The notes under the pieces are model-generated. The model did not search any database. It was not told where the DNA came from and saw nothing but the letters and a program-made list of their open reading frames with translations. Positions 50,473-59,264 of a DNA stretch of 64,000 bases are shown piece by piece. The position numbers were made by a program, and so were the translations under genes. The stretch covers positions 930,001-994,000 of the forward strand of contig JADQAZ010000002.1 in assembly GCA_018524345.1 (NCBI GenBank), given 5' to 3'. The stretch's first letter is position 1, and the number at the start of each line of letters is the position of its first letter. The stretch comes from Harenicola maris (GTDB lineage Bacteria; Pseudomonadota; Alphaproteobacteria; Rhodobacterales; Rhodobacteraceae).

Positions 50473-52638
50473 GTGACTCAATCTGTTGAATCCCAAAACC
50501 CTCAGGCAGGGGGCGTCCAAGTTCAACCTCAGGCGATCATTACCAGAGATGCCGAGGCGGAAGATGTGATTGACCTCGGGGCTTTGGTTGCCACTCTTTG
50601 GCGGGGAAAGTGGATTGTTGCGGTGGTTGCTGCCATTTGCGTCTTCCTTGGCGGGTTCTATGCCTATCGCGGGGCCACGCCGGTCTATCGATCAACGGCA
50701 GTAGTGCTTCTGGAGGTCCAACAGCCTTTGATGGACCTACCGGGCGCGCTTGGGGGGCTGACAGGGGACGCGACCGAGGTGAACTCCGAATTGGAGGTCC
50801 TGCGCGCTCGCGGTCTGGTCCGAGAGGTGGTGCTGGAGCAGAACCTCGTGGATGACCCTGAATTCAACGGGGCACTTCGAGAGCCGGGCATGATGGCAAA
50901 GCTGCGTGCATGGGTTGGCGGCATGTTCGGCTCGAAATCGCCGGATGCCGGGACGCAATCGGAGGTCGAGAAGGCCGAGCAAACTCTGAACACCGTCGTT
51001 TCCTCCGTGCGCGAGAAACTCTCGGCGCGCAATGTTCCGAACTCCTTGGTGTTCGAGGTGAGCTTTGAAAGCGAAAGCCCACGCAAGGCGGCGCGGTTAA
51101 CCGACGCCTTCGTTGATGCCTATCTGGAGCGCCAGATTAACGTGAAGTTCGACGCTTTGCAGCAGGCAGTGGAATGGCTGTCTTCCCGCGTGGCCGAGCT
51201 GCAGGTGCAATTGGAAGAGGCAGAGCAAGCCCGAGCCACCTTTAGCTCCTCCACCGATTTGGTGTCGGTCGAGGGGCTGCAACTGCTGGAGCGGCAGCTT
51301 AAGGATCTGCGCGATCGCGTCGCCGATCAGGACGAGTCGATCGCGCAGCGGGAGACATCGCTCACCGTGTTGCAGGGGGCCACGACCCGCGAATTACAGG
51401 CCGAGCTTTCGGGTGACCGTATCCTTGGCCGCTTGATCCAGAACTTGGGCACCCCGAGCGCCGAGGCGAGCTTTGATGCCCGCGTGGCCATTGTGATCGA
51501 CCAAGCCCAGACCGAGCTTGCTCGTCTGCGTATGCAGCGCGCAAACCTTGACCGCTCTGCGACCGACCTTGCCGCGCAGATCGAACAGCAAAACGCCGAC
51601 CTGATCCGGTTGCAGCAGTTGAACCGCGAGGCGGAGAGCATCCGCCTGCTCTATGAAACCTTTCTGACCCGTTTGAATGAAACCGCGGCTCAGCAGGGGG
51701 TGCAAAAATCTGACAGCGTCGTTTTGTCCAACGCTGTTATCGCCAACTATCCGATTTCCCCGCGCAAATCCCTGATCCTCGCCATGGCGGGCGTTCTCGG
51801 CCTTATGCTGGGCAGTTTGCTGGTGCTGTTGCGCGAGGCGCGCTCATCTGGCTTCCGCATCGCCTCTGACCTCGAGAAAGCCGTGGGGCAGGTGGTTCTG
51901 GGGCAGATCCCCCTGATCCCGGCGCGAGGGCGCGCCAAAACGCTGTCCTACGTGAAGGACAAGCCCGCCTCCGCCGCCGCCGAGGCGATCCGCAACCTGC
52001 GCACCGGTTTGATGTATTCCAACATCGACAATCCGCCGCGAGTCATCATGGTGACCTCCTCGATCCCGGCGGAGGGCAAAACCATGACCTCAATCGCTCT
52101 GGCGCTGAATCTGGCCGCAACGGGCCAAAAGGTTCTGCTGATCGAAGGGGATATTCGCCGCCGGACGTTCAAGGCCTACTTCCCCGCGCTGAAGTCCGAG
52201 GGCGTTGTTTCTGTCCTGAATGGCGATGTGAAGCTCGGCGAAGCGGTGCAAAGATTGCCGGAGTATGACATCGATATCCTGTCCGGCGAGGAAAGCCTCG
52301 TGAATGCGGCGGACCTTTACTCGTCGAAGAAGTTCGCCGGAATGATCCAGGAGATGCGCGAGGTCTATGATATCATCGTCATCGATACACCGCCTGTTCT
52401 GGTGGTGCCGGATGCGCGCATCATTGCAAATGTCGCCGATGCGGTTTTGCTCTGTGTGAAATGGGACAGCACGAGCGAGGCACAGGTGGCCGAGGCGATG
52501 CGTCTGTTCCGCTCTGACAATACCCGCGTGACGGGCCTTGCCCTGACCCAGATAAGCCTGAAGGGAATGCAGCGTTACGGCTATGGCGGCACCTATGGCG
52601 CCTACGGGAAATACGGCAATAAATACTATACCAACTGA
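50473..52638 (+). CDS. Wzz-type chain-length regulator fused to tyrosine autokinase (Wzc/ExoP-like)
   Basis: The 721-residue protein is a polysaccharide co-polymerase with a cytoplasmic BY-kinase. Seen: an N-terminal Wzz helix (about 45-65, WIVAVVAAICVFLGGFYA), a long periplasmic coiled-coil region (to about 410), a second helix (KSLILAMAGVLGLMLGSLLV), then kinase Walker A SSIPAEGKTMTS, Walker A' VLLIEGDIRRR, Walker B IIVIDTPPVLVVPDA, and a Tyr-rich C-terminus (GMQRYGYGGTYGAYGKYGNK) for autophosphorylation. GTG 50473 has AAGGAG 6 nt upstream; the upstream GTG at 50458 would include that site. It is convergent with wza. Confidence 0.95.
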   Translation: MTQSVESQNPQAGGVQVQPQAIITRDAEAEDVIDLGALVATLWRGKWIVAVVAAICVFLGGFYAYRGATPVYRSTAVVLLEVQQPLMDLPGALGGLTGDATEVNSELEVLRARGLVREVVLEQNLVDDPEFNGALREPGMMAKLRAWVGGMFGSKSPDAGTQSEVEKAEQTLNTVVSSVREKLSARNVPNSLVFEVSFESESPRKAARLTDAFVDAYLERQINVKFDALQQAVEWLSSRVAELQVQLEEAEQARATFSSSTDLVSVEGLQLLERQLKDLRDRVADQDESIAQRETSLTVLQGATTRELQAELSGDRILGRLIQNLGTPSAEASFDARVAIVIDQAQTELARLRMQRANLDRSATDLAAQIEQQNADLIRLQQLNREAESIRLLYETFLTRLNETAAQQGVQKSDSVVLSNAVIANYPISPRKSLILAMAGVLGLMLGSLLVLLREARSSGFRIASDLEKAVGQVVLGQIPLIPARGRAKTLSYVKDKPASAAAEAIRNLRTGLMYSNIDNPPRVIMVTSSIPAEGKTMTSIALALNLAATGQKVLLIEGDIRRRTFKAYFPALKSEGVVSVLNGDVKLGEAVQRLPEYDIDILSGEESLVNAADLYSSKKFAGMIQEMREVYDIIVIDTPPVLVVPDARIIANVADAVLLCVKWDSTSEAQVAEAMRLFRSDNTRVTGLALTQISLKGMQRYGYGGTYGAYGKYGNKYYTN

Positions 52639-52677
52639 TCGTGAGGGGCAGCACTTGGCGGCCCCGCATGGATCGGG

Positions 52678-54045
52678 CTAGTTGGTCACAGCCCCAACGG
52701 AGGATGTGATCAACGACGGGGTGATTTGCTGAATGACCCGGCTCCACTTTGTAACAGGCTGCTCGGCGACAAAGATGATATCATCGGGGCGCAGCTCGAA
52801 CCGAGAGGCCAGAACAAGGTTGGCAGCGTTCTTGGCATTCAGATGCCAAGCCGTCACGGCGCCGAATTCCCGCGGGTTGGTCGAGGCGCGCAAGACGTAG
52901 ATCTGCGACAGATCCCCCGTTTGGGTCGGAACACCTCCGGCTCCGTCAAACAACGCATCGGCAAGAGAGGCCTGCTGCTCGAAGGGCAGGGGGTAACGTG
53001 CCTGCGCCTTCACCTCGCCCGCGAGATAGACATAGTCGCGCTTCACCGCCCCCGTATCGAGGCGCACCTGAAAGTTCGCCCTTGCCTCATCCGCCTGCGC
53101 ACGGCGCAGGCTAACCTCGGTTTGCAGCTCATTGAGCGCCTGCACCCGTGAGATCTGCCGGAACTCGGCCACGCGGATTTGCTGCTCGAAATAGGCTTCG
53201 GCGCGCTCAAGGTTGTATTCCGTATCCACAAAGATGCTGTCGCCATCCAGCAGACGTGCGTTGAGGTATCGGTCAGAGGCGTAGAAATCCTTCAACGGGA
53301 TCTGATACAGGGTCCCGTCCCGATACAGGCGCACAGAGGCAAAATCCTGATCCTCAAGGGTGATCCCGCCCGCGGCTGCCAGAGCCTGCTCCAGCGTCAG
53401 AGGGATCAAGGTGATGGGCAAGACCGCCGGATTGCCAACAGCGCCGCCCACCGACACCCGCTGTGAGTTGAATTCCGACACCTCGATGCTGAACGACGGC
53501 TCAACCTGCTTTTGCACCAGAATATCGAACACTTCGGCCTCGGCCTCGCCCAATGTCAGCCCGGCAACGGAAATCCGCCCGATGTCGGGAATGGTGATCG
53601 CCCCGTCATCCTGCACTGTGTAACCCTGCCGCCGGTTCTGCGCCGCCAAAAGGCCGGAAAGCTCCTCAACCGTCGAACTGCCCGAGGGTGAGGCAATGAT
53701 CAGAACATCCCCCACGCCGATCTCATAGGGGCCGGGGGAGACAGAAGGCGGCGGCCGCAGGTCCAGATCAGAGGGCCGGACTTCCGGCGAGAAAGGCGCA
53801 GAGGGCAGGGCCCCCGCACCGCGCAAGGCGCCGTTGCTTCCGGTGGTGGAGGAAAAGATCGCTGGCAAGGTGCGCGGATTATAGGGCGCGCGGTTCGCAA
53901 GCAAAACGGACTCGCCAGACACCGCCAGAACCCGCACATTTGTCGAGCCTGCCTGCTCTGCGACCTTGGGGCTGGTATAAACCGCCCCGCAGCCCGAAAG
54001 GCCAAGGGCAATCGCGCCCCCCAAAAGTCCTGCTCGCAATGTCAT
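52678..54045 (-). CDS. outer-membrane polysaccharide export lipoprotein (Wza-like)
   Basis: The 455-residue protein has a lipoprotein signal (LGLSGCGAVY), a Poly_export domain (GPYEIGVGDVLIIASPSGSS, about 110-190) and SLBB domains (about 195 on), followed by a long coiled region (ERAEAYFEQQIRVAEFRQIS) and another SLBB-like repeat. It should form the outer-membrane exit channel that works with the Wzc-like protein. An upstream ATG at 54066 overlaps the previous gene, but AAGAAAGG lies 7 nt before ATG 54045, where the signal begins. It is last in the yjbH-yjbF-wza operon. Confidence 0.93.
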   Translation of the reverse strand: MTLRAGLLGGAIALGLSGCGAVYTSPKVAEQAGSTNVRVLAVSGESVLLANRAPYNPRTLPAIFSSTTGSNGALRGAGALPSAPFSPEVRPSDLDLRPPPSVSPGPYEIGVGDVLIIASPSGSSTVEELSGLLAAQNRRQGYTVQDDGAITIPDIGRISVAGLTLGEAEAEVFDILVQKQVEPSFSIEVSEFNSQRVSVGGAVGNPAVLPITLIPLTLEQALAAAGGITLEDQDFASVRLYRDGTLYQIPLKDFYASDRYLNARLLDGDSIFVDTEYNLERAEAYFEQQIRVAEFRQISRVQALNELQTEVSLRRAQADEARANFQVRLDTGAVKRDYVYLAGEVKAQARYPLPFEQQASLADALFDGAGGVPTQTGDLSQIYVLRASTNPREFGAVTAWHLNAKNAANLVLASRFELRPDDIIFVAEQPVTKWSRVIQQITPSLITSSVGAVTN

Positions 54046-54058
54046 GGTCGCGCCTTTC

Positions 54059-54667
54059 TTAGTCATTTTCTTGCAATCCTATTGTAACGCTGCCGAGGCG
54101 AGGACCAACCCACTGCCGGGATTGAATCACTTCGCCCGATGCGATCCAGTATTTGTTGATGAAGTCACCGGAGGGTCCGGTGCAATCCTCTTCCACAGTC
54201 CGCGCGCTGACGGCCTGCGCCCCGCGTAAAACGGTGCCCGTGCCCATGGGGGTCACATCGCAAACATAGGCCCGAACCTCGGTCTGTGTCCCAAAGGCGT
54301 GATAGCTGTGAAACCGTTCCGCCTGACCCATTTGGCTGTTGAGGATCAGGGGCAATACTTCGGATAGGTCCACAGCAATCAACCCCTCGCCAAACCCGCG
54401 CGTGCCAATGATCATACCGTCTCTTACGATCATCCCCTCGCCAAAGGGGCCGATCCATGTCGAGGTGCCCTCGCCCCGTTCGAGCAGAACCAGAACAGAG
54501 CGGACGCCGGAACTCTGGGCATAGAAACTGTATTTTGGGGCGTCGCTGTTGAACAGCCGCTCGAACCTTGGATCAAGCTCTTGCTCACCGGAGGCCAGTT
54601 GGGTCACAGCCGCGCAGCCGGACAGGCCAAAAATAAAGCAGGCAATAAGAGAGAATATGCGTTTCAC
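54059..54667 (-). CDS. YjbF/GfcB-like lipoprotein
   Basis: The 202-residue protein starts with a lipoprotein signal (IFSLIACFIFGLSGCAAV) and matches the YjbF/GfcB group found in group 4 capsule and exopolysaccharide operons. GEGTSTWIGPFGEGMIVRDG and RGFGEGLIAVDLSE are typical segments. It is probably anchored in the outer membrane, with a role in polymer export or assembly. Its start overlaps the end of the YjbH gene (ATGA), and its stop lies inside the leader of the wza gene. A separate GfcC/YjbG gene is not present here. Confidence 0.87.
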   Translation of the reverse strand: MKRIFSLIACFIFGLSGCAAVTQLASGEQELDPRFERLFNSDAPKYSFYAQSSGVRSVLVLLERGEGTSTWIGPFGEGMIVRDGMIIGTRGFGEGLIAVDLSEVLPLILNSQMGQAERFHSYHAFGTQTEVRAYVCDVTPMGTGTVLRGAQAVSARTVEEDCTGPSGDFINKYWIASGEVIQSRQWVGPRLGSVTIGLQEND

Positions 54668-56790
54668 CGGAAGAAAGGCCCCCAGCCGTCCGCAAGCTCG
54701 CCCGCGCGGTAATCGTAGGTCATATCATAAAGGCGGTTGCGCACGCGCAGGCGCGCGCCGCCGTCCCGGTCCACGGGGCGGATCACACGTTGCAGCCGGT
54801 TGCGCGTTGCCCTGCCGGTAAAGAAGGTCACAGGCGCATCAAAGAAAATGCCCTTGTCAAAGGAGCCCTCTCCAAATTCCTCAGAGGATACATTGGTTAG
54901 GGTTGCAAAGGCCCCGAGGCGAAAGCCGCTGTCGAACTGGCGTGTAAGGGTAAAGGTCCCGCCGTAATCCCCCGCCAGATAGCGCCCGACATCAAGCTGC
55001 CCGTGAAACCCGTTGCCAATATCATAGTAGGCCGAAACATGGCCCGTGGTGACGTTGTAATCCTGAAACCCGAAAAGCATGTCGTAGTTGCGCTGATACA
55101 CATGGTTGATTTCCGCCCCAAGGGCGAGGCGGCTATCAACGGGGGCCCAAAGGACCTCTGCCGAGACCCCGCCAAACATGCTTTCCAGATAGCCCGCCGT
55201 CACGCGGCCAAACATATCTGGCGCAGGGCGAAAGAAATACTCGGCGGTCAGGTGGTTCACCTCAAGGTCGGATTGGCTCGCATATTCGAAGCCATCGCTG
55301 CGCACACGGGGCAGGGTGGAGTTGCTCCTGCGAATAGCGTCATCAATGGTCGAGACCAGCGGGTAGCGCAGGCCACCCGAGAAAATAAGCCCGGCGGTCG
55401 GCTCGTAGGATGCCAAGGCCTGCACGCCGATGTCGTATCGCAGGGGGGCGTCCGGGTCGAACAATGCGACCGCCATATAGGGGCCGATTGCATATTCAAA
55501 GTTGGGGTAGGCATCAGGCACTGGCCGTGCAGGCGCACCATTATACCCATCGCCATGGATGGAGCGGACCCGCATGTTCCAGTCCCCTTCCAGCGCAAAC
55601 TCCAATTCATGCAGGTCGGATCGATGCACCGTCACAGAGGAAAGCGCCACACCGTTGGCCTCGAAGTAGATTGTGAAGGTCTCTACATGGGGCGGCAGCG
55701 TATTGGCCATGATCCGCGCGGCGCGCCCCGCAGCCTGTGCCTCGGCGGGCCAAAGGCGGTTTTCAACGGTTACAGCGGCGGATTGGCCGGACAGTGCAAG
55801 GGCCGACAGGATCAGGCCCTGATCCTCAAGCCGTTGCTCCAAGGCCTGCTCAAGCTGCCCCTCCGCGCCGTTCGCATTCCAGCTTAGAGAGGCGGCCGCA
55901 TTGCGCGGCGCCAATGGCGGCGCAACCGGATCCCTGCCGCCATTCAGGCGCGGGCGGGATGGATCAAGCTGATAGCTGAGCATGAAGCCCAGATCAGTGC
56001 CATAGAGGTAGTAGCCAGAGGCGGTAACCCCATTGGCAAACCGATGGGTGATCCCGAAGTTGAAGGGCGATTTCACCGGCTCCTGCCCGCCGAACTGGGT
56101 CTCCAGCTCATAGGTGTCCGATGAATACTCTACGGCAATCGAAGTCCGATCACTCACAGCATAGCTCAGCCCACCGAACAGCGCCGCATCCCCGCGAAAC
56201 CACGATCCTGTATCAAACTCCCCGGTTGTCCCGCCGAGGGCGCTGGGCCTGTTCTCAAACTTTTCGGAGACAAAGGAAAACGGGTTCGAAAACGGATTGC
56301 GACTGGCAAGCCGCCCCCAGCCGAGCCCGAGTGTCCCCGACAGTTTGCCAAAGTTCTTGGTAGCCACGATATATTCGCTGCTATAAACACCCGTGCCGCC
56401 CAGATCGCGCAGGCCGATTGCAATAGCAGGATTATACCGCCCCTCCTCCCAAAGCAGGTAGCTGACGTCAAAGCTGCGGTCATACCGCGTGCCATCTGGG
56501 CTATCGAGCTTATCAATCACCGCATATCGAAACGTCCCGGTCAGGCGGGGCGTGATCTGAAAGGTCAGGGTATTGCGGGCGGTGCTGGCGAATTGGCCAT
56601 AGCTGAGGGCAAGAAACCCGTCATCCAATGGCCGCGCGGTGGGCATGTCGATCAGGCCGGGCGTTCCATAAAACCCAAGAGTTTCAGAGCGCGAACTGGT
56701 TGCCCAGGAGGCAGATAGCCCAATCGTCGCCAATGAAATCATTAAAGGTCTAAAAAACACCGTCGCCCCCAAGCGATCTGCAATTCTCAT
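54664..56790 (-). CDS. YjbH/GfcD-like outer-membrane protein
   Basis: The 708-residue protein has a signal peptide and then the YjbH family pattern from its start (TLGFYGTPGLIDMPTARPLD) through many alternating aromatic/polar strands (YSSEYIVATKNFGKLSGTLG, FDTGSWFRGDAALFGGLSYA), as expected of large outer-membrane beta-barrels with periplasmic parts. In E. coli YjbH/GfcD is part of an exopolysaccharide or capsule operon. It is followed by coupled yjbF and wza genes. This order (GfcD-GfcB-GfcE types) differs from the E. coli gfc operon. Confidence 0.87.
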   Translation of the reverse strand: MRIADRLGATVFFRPLMISLATIGLSASWATSSRSETLGFYGTPGLIDMPTARPLDDGFLALSYGQFASTARNTLTFQITPRLTGTFRYAVIDKLDSPDGTRYDRSFDVSYLLWEEGRYNPAIAIGLRDLGGTGVYSSEYIVATKNFGKLSGTLGLGWGRLASRNPFSNPFSFVSEKFENRPSALGGTTGEFDTGSWFRGDAALFGGLSYAVSDRTSIAVEYSSDTYELETQFGGQEPVKSPFNFGITHRFANGVTASGYYLYGTDLGFMLSYQLDPSRPRLNGGRDPVAPPLAPRNAAASLSWNANGAEGQLEQALEQRLEDQGLILSALALSGQSAAVTVENRLWPAEAQAAGRAARIMANTLPPHVETFTIYFEANGVALSSVTVHRSDLHELEFALEGDWNMRVRSIHGDGYNGAPARPVPDAYPNFEYAIGPYMAVALFDPDAPLRYDIGVQALASYEPTAGLIFSGGLRYPLVSTIDDAIRRSNSTLPRVRSDGFEYASQSDLEVNHLTAEYFFRPAPDMFGRVTAGYLESMFGGVSAEVLWAPVDSRLALGAEINHVYQRNYDMLFGFQDYNVTTGHVSAYYDIGNGFHGQLDVGRYLAGDYGGTFTLTRQFDSGFRLGAFATLTNVSSEEFGEGSFDKGIFFDAPVTFFTGRATRNRLQRVIRPVDRDGGARLRVRNRLYDMTYDYRAGELADGWGPFFR

Positions 56791-56863
56791 TCCTTAACAA
56801 GGTTGCGTAGGGAGGCAAACAATCATCGGGCGATTTTTACGATCTGTGACCCAACCTAAAGGC

Positions 56864-57679
56864 CTAATGGCCTTTTGTGCGGCGCTCATTGCGCAAAAAG
56901 GAGATATTTCCATCCGGTTTGCAAAGCGCCGCTGTCAAATTACCCGTAAAATAGGCGCCGGTGTCGACCGCAATACGGCCCTCTGCTGCGCTGGGCACGT
57001 CGACGACCGTATGCCCGTGGGCCACCCAGTTGCCATCGCTCCGAGGGGCCCGCAAAAAAGCGCTGTCGCCCCAAACAAGGGTCTCGGGCTCCTGATCTGT
57101 CATCTCGCGTTCGGGATCGGCGGCGGCATGGACAACCCACAGATTGCCACTGTTCCACGTCAGGGGGAGCCGCCGGAGCCAACCCTCCATTCCATCGGGC
57201 ATCGCGCTGCGCAGGGCGTCGCGCGCGGCGCGCAGGGCCGTCTCTCCGGATGTTTCCGTCACGCCGGACACGCGAAAGCTGGCAAGGGTTTGCAGGCCGC
57301 CATGGCGCAGCCAGCGCCGTCCGTTCTGCGCCGGATCGTCCATAAAATTGATCAGCATCTCCTCGTGGTTTCCCCGCAGGCAAACCCATGGAAGCGAAGC
57401 CTGAGAGGTCTTGGCCATCAATGCGGAAAGAACCTGCGCCGAGGCCTCCCCGCGATCCACGTAATCGCCGACGCAGACAACCTGAATGTCGGGGTCCAGT
57501 GCATTGGACAGGCCATCAAGGGCATCTATACACCCATGCAGATCACCAATGATCTGAACCGGCACCTCCGGCTGGCACAGCGCCCCGTTCCAGCCCTTCT
57601 TCGGTCCGGAGGATCGGTTGAACAGGCTGGAGAGTAACTTCAAGGTGTGCTCGTGTGACTGGTCTTGGACATGCTGCAC
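56864..57679 (-). CDS. metallophosphoesterase (PP1/2A-type Ser/Thr phosphatase-like)
   Basis: The 271-residue enzyme carries the phosphoesterase motifs QIIGDLHGCIDAL, VCVGDYVDRGEAS, CLRGNHEEML and the later WVAHGHTVVD, giving a complete dinuclear metal site as in bacterial PrpA-type phosphatases. No signal peptide is visible. It lies 73 nt upstream of the YjbH gene on the same strand and could be cotranscribed, in which case it might counter phosphorylation of the polysaccharide kinase; that link is inference. Tyr-specificity is not indicated. Confidence 0.9.
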   Translation of the reverse strand: MQHVQDQSHEHTLKLLSSLFNRSSGPKKGWNGALCQPEVPVQIIGDLHGCIDALDGLSNALDPDIQVVCVGDYVDRGEASAQVLSALMAKTSQASLPWVCLRGNHEEMLINFMDDPAQNGRRWLRHGGLQTLASFRVSGVTETSGETALRAARDALRSAMPDGMEGWLRRLPLTWNSGNLWVVHAAADPEREMTDQEPETLVWGDSAFLRAPRSDGNWVAHGHTVVDVPSAAEGRIAVDTGAYFTGNLTAALCKPDGNISFLRNERRTKGH

Positions 57680-57876
57680 GAGCCTACCGTCCGGCCCTGC
57701 TCAGGGCAACCGAAGCGCGCGGGTTTCCCTGTTTTTCGGTCGCCGTGCTGCGGGAGAACCGGGGCGGCGGGCCCCCCGATTCTAGTGCCAAAATTGCAAA
57801 AAGTTCGATTCCCGATTGCCCGTTTTCGAACAAAACGGTAATTCGGGCCTCATCCGACTGGCGCGAACTCGTTTCA

Positions 57877-57892
57877 GTCAAGTATACTTGAC
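57877..57892. promoter_or_regulatory. perfect 16-bp palindrome GTCAAGTATACTTGAC
   Basis: This perfect palindrome lies about 200 bp upstream of the phosphatase gene and 35 bp before the right arm repeat. Its size and symmetry suit a dimeric repressor binding site. On both strands it contains TTGAC, so it could overlap a promoter. Confidence 0.5.
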
Positions 57893-57926
57893 TATTATGC
57901 CCCTCGCGGGGCTGAAGGGCCAAACC

Positions 57927-57946
57927 TGTGGTATAAAGTGTGGTAT
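57927..57946 (+). repeat. right arm-type repeat pair
   Basis: Two TGTGGTAT units at 57927 and 57939 repeat the left-end motif (8160-8179) with one mismatch over 20 bp, in the same orientation. The pair lies 51 bp before the right att core. Confidence 0.6.
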
Positions 57947-57997
57947 AATTTTTTTGATTTCAAAAAATTATCGCTTATTTTCAATGGTCTAACATGT

Positions 57998-58022
57998 GGG
58001 TTCGAAGGACTTCGTCTCCGCC
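57998..58022 (+). repeat. right attachment site core (attR), tRNA-Ser 3' remnant
   Basis: GGGTTCGAA, three changed bases, then CTTCGTCTCCGCC match the tRNA-Ser 3' end (8011-8035) at 22 of 25 positions. The similarity resumes as CCATTTTGA shortly after both cores (8038-8050 and 58027-58039). The copy cannot form a tRNA. Confidence 0.75.
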
Positions 58023-58108
58023 TATGTGCCATTTTGAATGATCAGCTTCTTAGGAACGCCCCCATGAAAACAAATTCTCCATGGGAACGCCGTTGATGTG
58101 CCTGCAAC

Positions 58109-59200
58109 CTATCCAATGATCTGAAGGCTGCTGTCCAAGGTTGTCAGCGCGCGGGAACCCGTCTGGGTCACAAGGACATCCTCTTCGATGCGGATGCCAT
58201 AGGCGCCGTCGCGGTAAAGGCCCGGTTCGATGGTAAAGACCATGCCGGGCTCCAACACTTCGAGGTTGCCGCGCATAATATAGGGCGCCTCATGCGTCGC
58301 CCGGCCCAGGCCGTGACCGGTCTTGGTCAGGATATACTCGGCGAAGGGCGATGCCTCGAGCACGCCGGTCACCGCATCGTCGATGTCATGGGCCGTGGCC
58401 CCCGGGCGGGTCAGCTCTTGCCCCTTCAGGTTGGCATGCAGCACGGTTTCATAGGCGCGATGGGCCTCATCCGGGGCGTGGCCGACGAAATAGGTGCGGG
58501 TGATATCGGCGTTAAAGCCACCGCGGCGGGCGCCGAAATCAATCAACAGCGTATCGCCGGGCTGGATCGCATAATCCGCCCGCGCCGAGGCATGGGGGCG
58601 GGCGGCGTTGCTGCCCGAGGCGACGATGGGGTTGAACGACAGCCCCTCGGCCCCGTGGCGGAACAGCGCCCCAAGCAGGGCACTCTGGATCTCCATCTCG
58701 GTCATGCCGAGCTTCACATCGGCCAGAACCTCGGCCAGCGCGGCCTCGGAGGTGGCGATGGCGGATTCCAGCGCGGTGATTTCGGCGGGTGTCTTGCGGC
58801 GGCGCAGGCCAGAGATAGCGACCTCCGCATCAATGATCTGCAGGCCGGGCCAGGCGCTGCGCAGGGCCTGGTCCACAAAGACCCGCATCAGCTGCCCCTC
58901 GACGGCGATCCGGCCAAGCGACATGTGGCGGGCCAGAGCCTCGAACGCCCCTTGATAGCCAAGCTGGTCTTTCCAATCGAAGACTTCGCCTTCGAAATCG
59001 ACCAATGCCCAGGATTGCAGCTCAAGATTGGGAACGATGGCGGCGGGCGGGCCCTCTACCGGGATGATGACGACAAGAGGGCGCTCGTTGCTGCCGAAAT
59101 TCTTGTTGTAAACACGGGCGAAATTTGGCCCCGGCACAAGCGCGACGGCATCTGCATCCAGCTGTTGGGCGATCTGGCGCAGGTCTTGGTATCTATCCAC
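58109..59200 (-). CDS. M24-family metallopeptidase (Xaa-Pro dipeptidase-like)
   Basis: The 363-residue protein has an N-terminal creatinase-like domain (about 1-125) and the pita-bread catalytic domain. The dinuclear metal ligands appear in order: LLIDFGARRGGFNADITRTY (two Asp), KTGHGLGRATHEAPYI (His), FTIEPGLYRDGAYG (Glu) and IRIEEDVLVTQ (Glu). It lies 64 nt after the ABC solute-binding gene on the same strand, so it is probably the last gene of the peptide-uptake operon and cleaves imported peptides. Cytoplasmic. Confidence 0.92.
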   Translation of the reverse strand: MDRYQDLRQIAQQLDADAVALVPGPNFARVYNKNFGSNERPLVVIIPVEGPPAAIVPNLELQSWALVDFEGEVFDWKDQLGYQGAFEALARHMSLGRIAVEGQLMRVFVDQALRSAWPGLQIIDAEVAISGLRRRKTPAEITALESAIATSEAALAEVLADVKLGMTEMEIQSALLGALFRHGAEGLSFNPIVASGSNAARPHASARADYAIQPGDTLLIDFGARRGGFNADITRTYFVGHAPDEAHRAYETVLHANLKGQELTRPGATAHDIDDAVTGVLEASPFAEYILTKTGHGLGRATHEAPYIMRGNLEVLEPGMVFTIEPGLYRDGAYGIRIEEDVLVTQTGSRALTTLDSSLQIIG

Positions 59201-59264
59201 GGGAATGCTCCGATAAGTGGGGGAGGCAGGCCGGAGCGCGATGCCCCGGCCTGCCCGATTGGGA

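Larger units (their letters stand above)
8011..58022. mobile_element. tRNA-Ser-associated genomic island (about 50 kb)
   Basis: The left boundary is the 3' end of tRNA-Ser, followed by a P4-type integrase gene. The right boundary is a 25-bp copy of the tRNA 3' end with 3 mismatches. Just inside each end lies a 20-bp motif differing at one position (8160-8179 and 57927-57946), as expected for paired integrase arm sites. No rRNA, ribosomal-protein or other core gene lies between the ends; the contents are recombinases, unknown genes, catabolic operons and an exopolysaccharide locus, with AT-rich stretches near 38-46 kb. The island is probably composite and old, because the right core has decayed. 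That it is one unit is inference. Confidence 0.7.
57680..58108. other. right end of the island, noncoding
   Basis: No gene is supported in these 429 bases. In order they hold a 16-bp palindrome (57877-57892), the right arm-type repeat (57927-57946) and the decayed tRNA-Ser 3' end (57998-58022). The backbone peptidase gene ends at 58109. Confidence 0.7.

Noticed and set aside
57927-57960. Start of a second integrase gene at the right island end
   Set aside because: The motif resembles the integrase 5' region, but stop codons and AT-rich noncoding DNA follow at once and no integrase similarity is visible.
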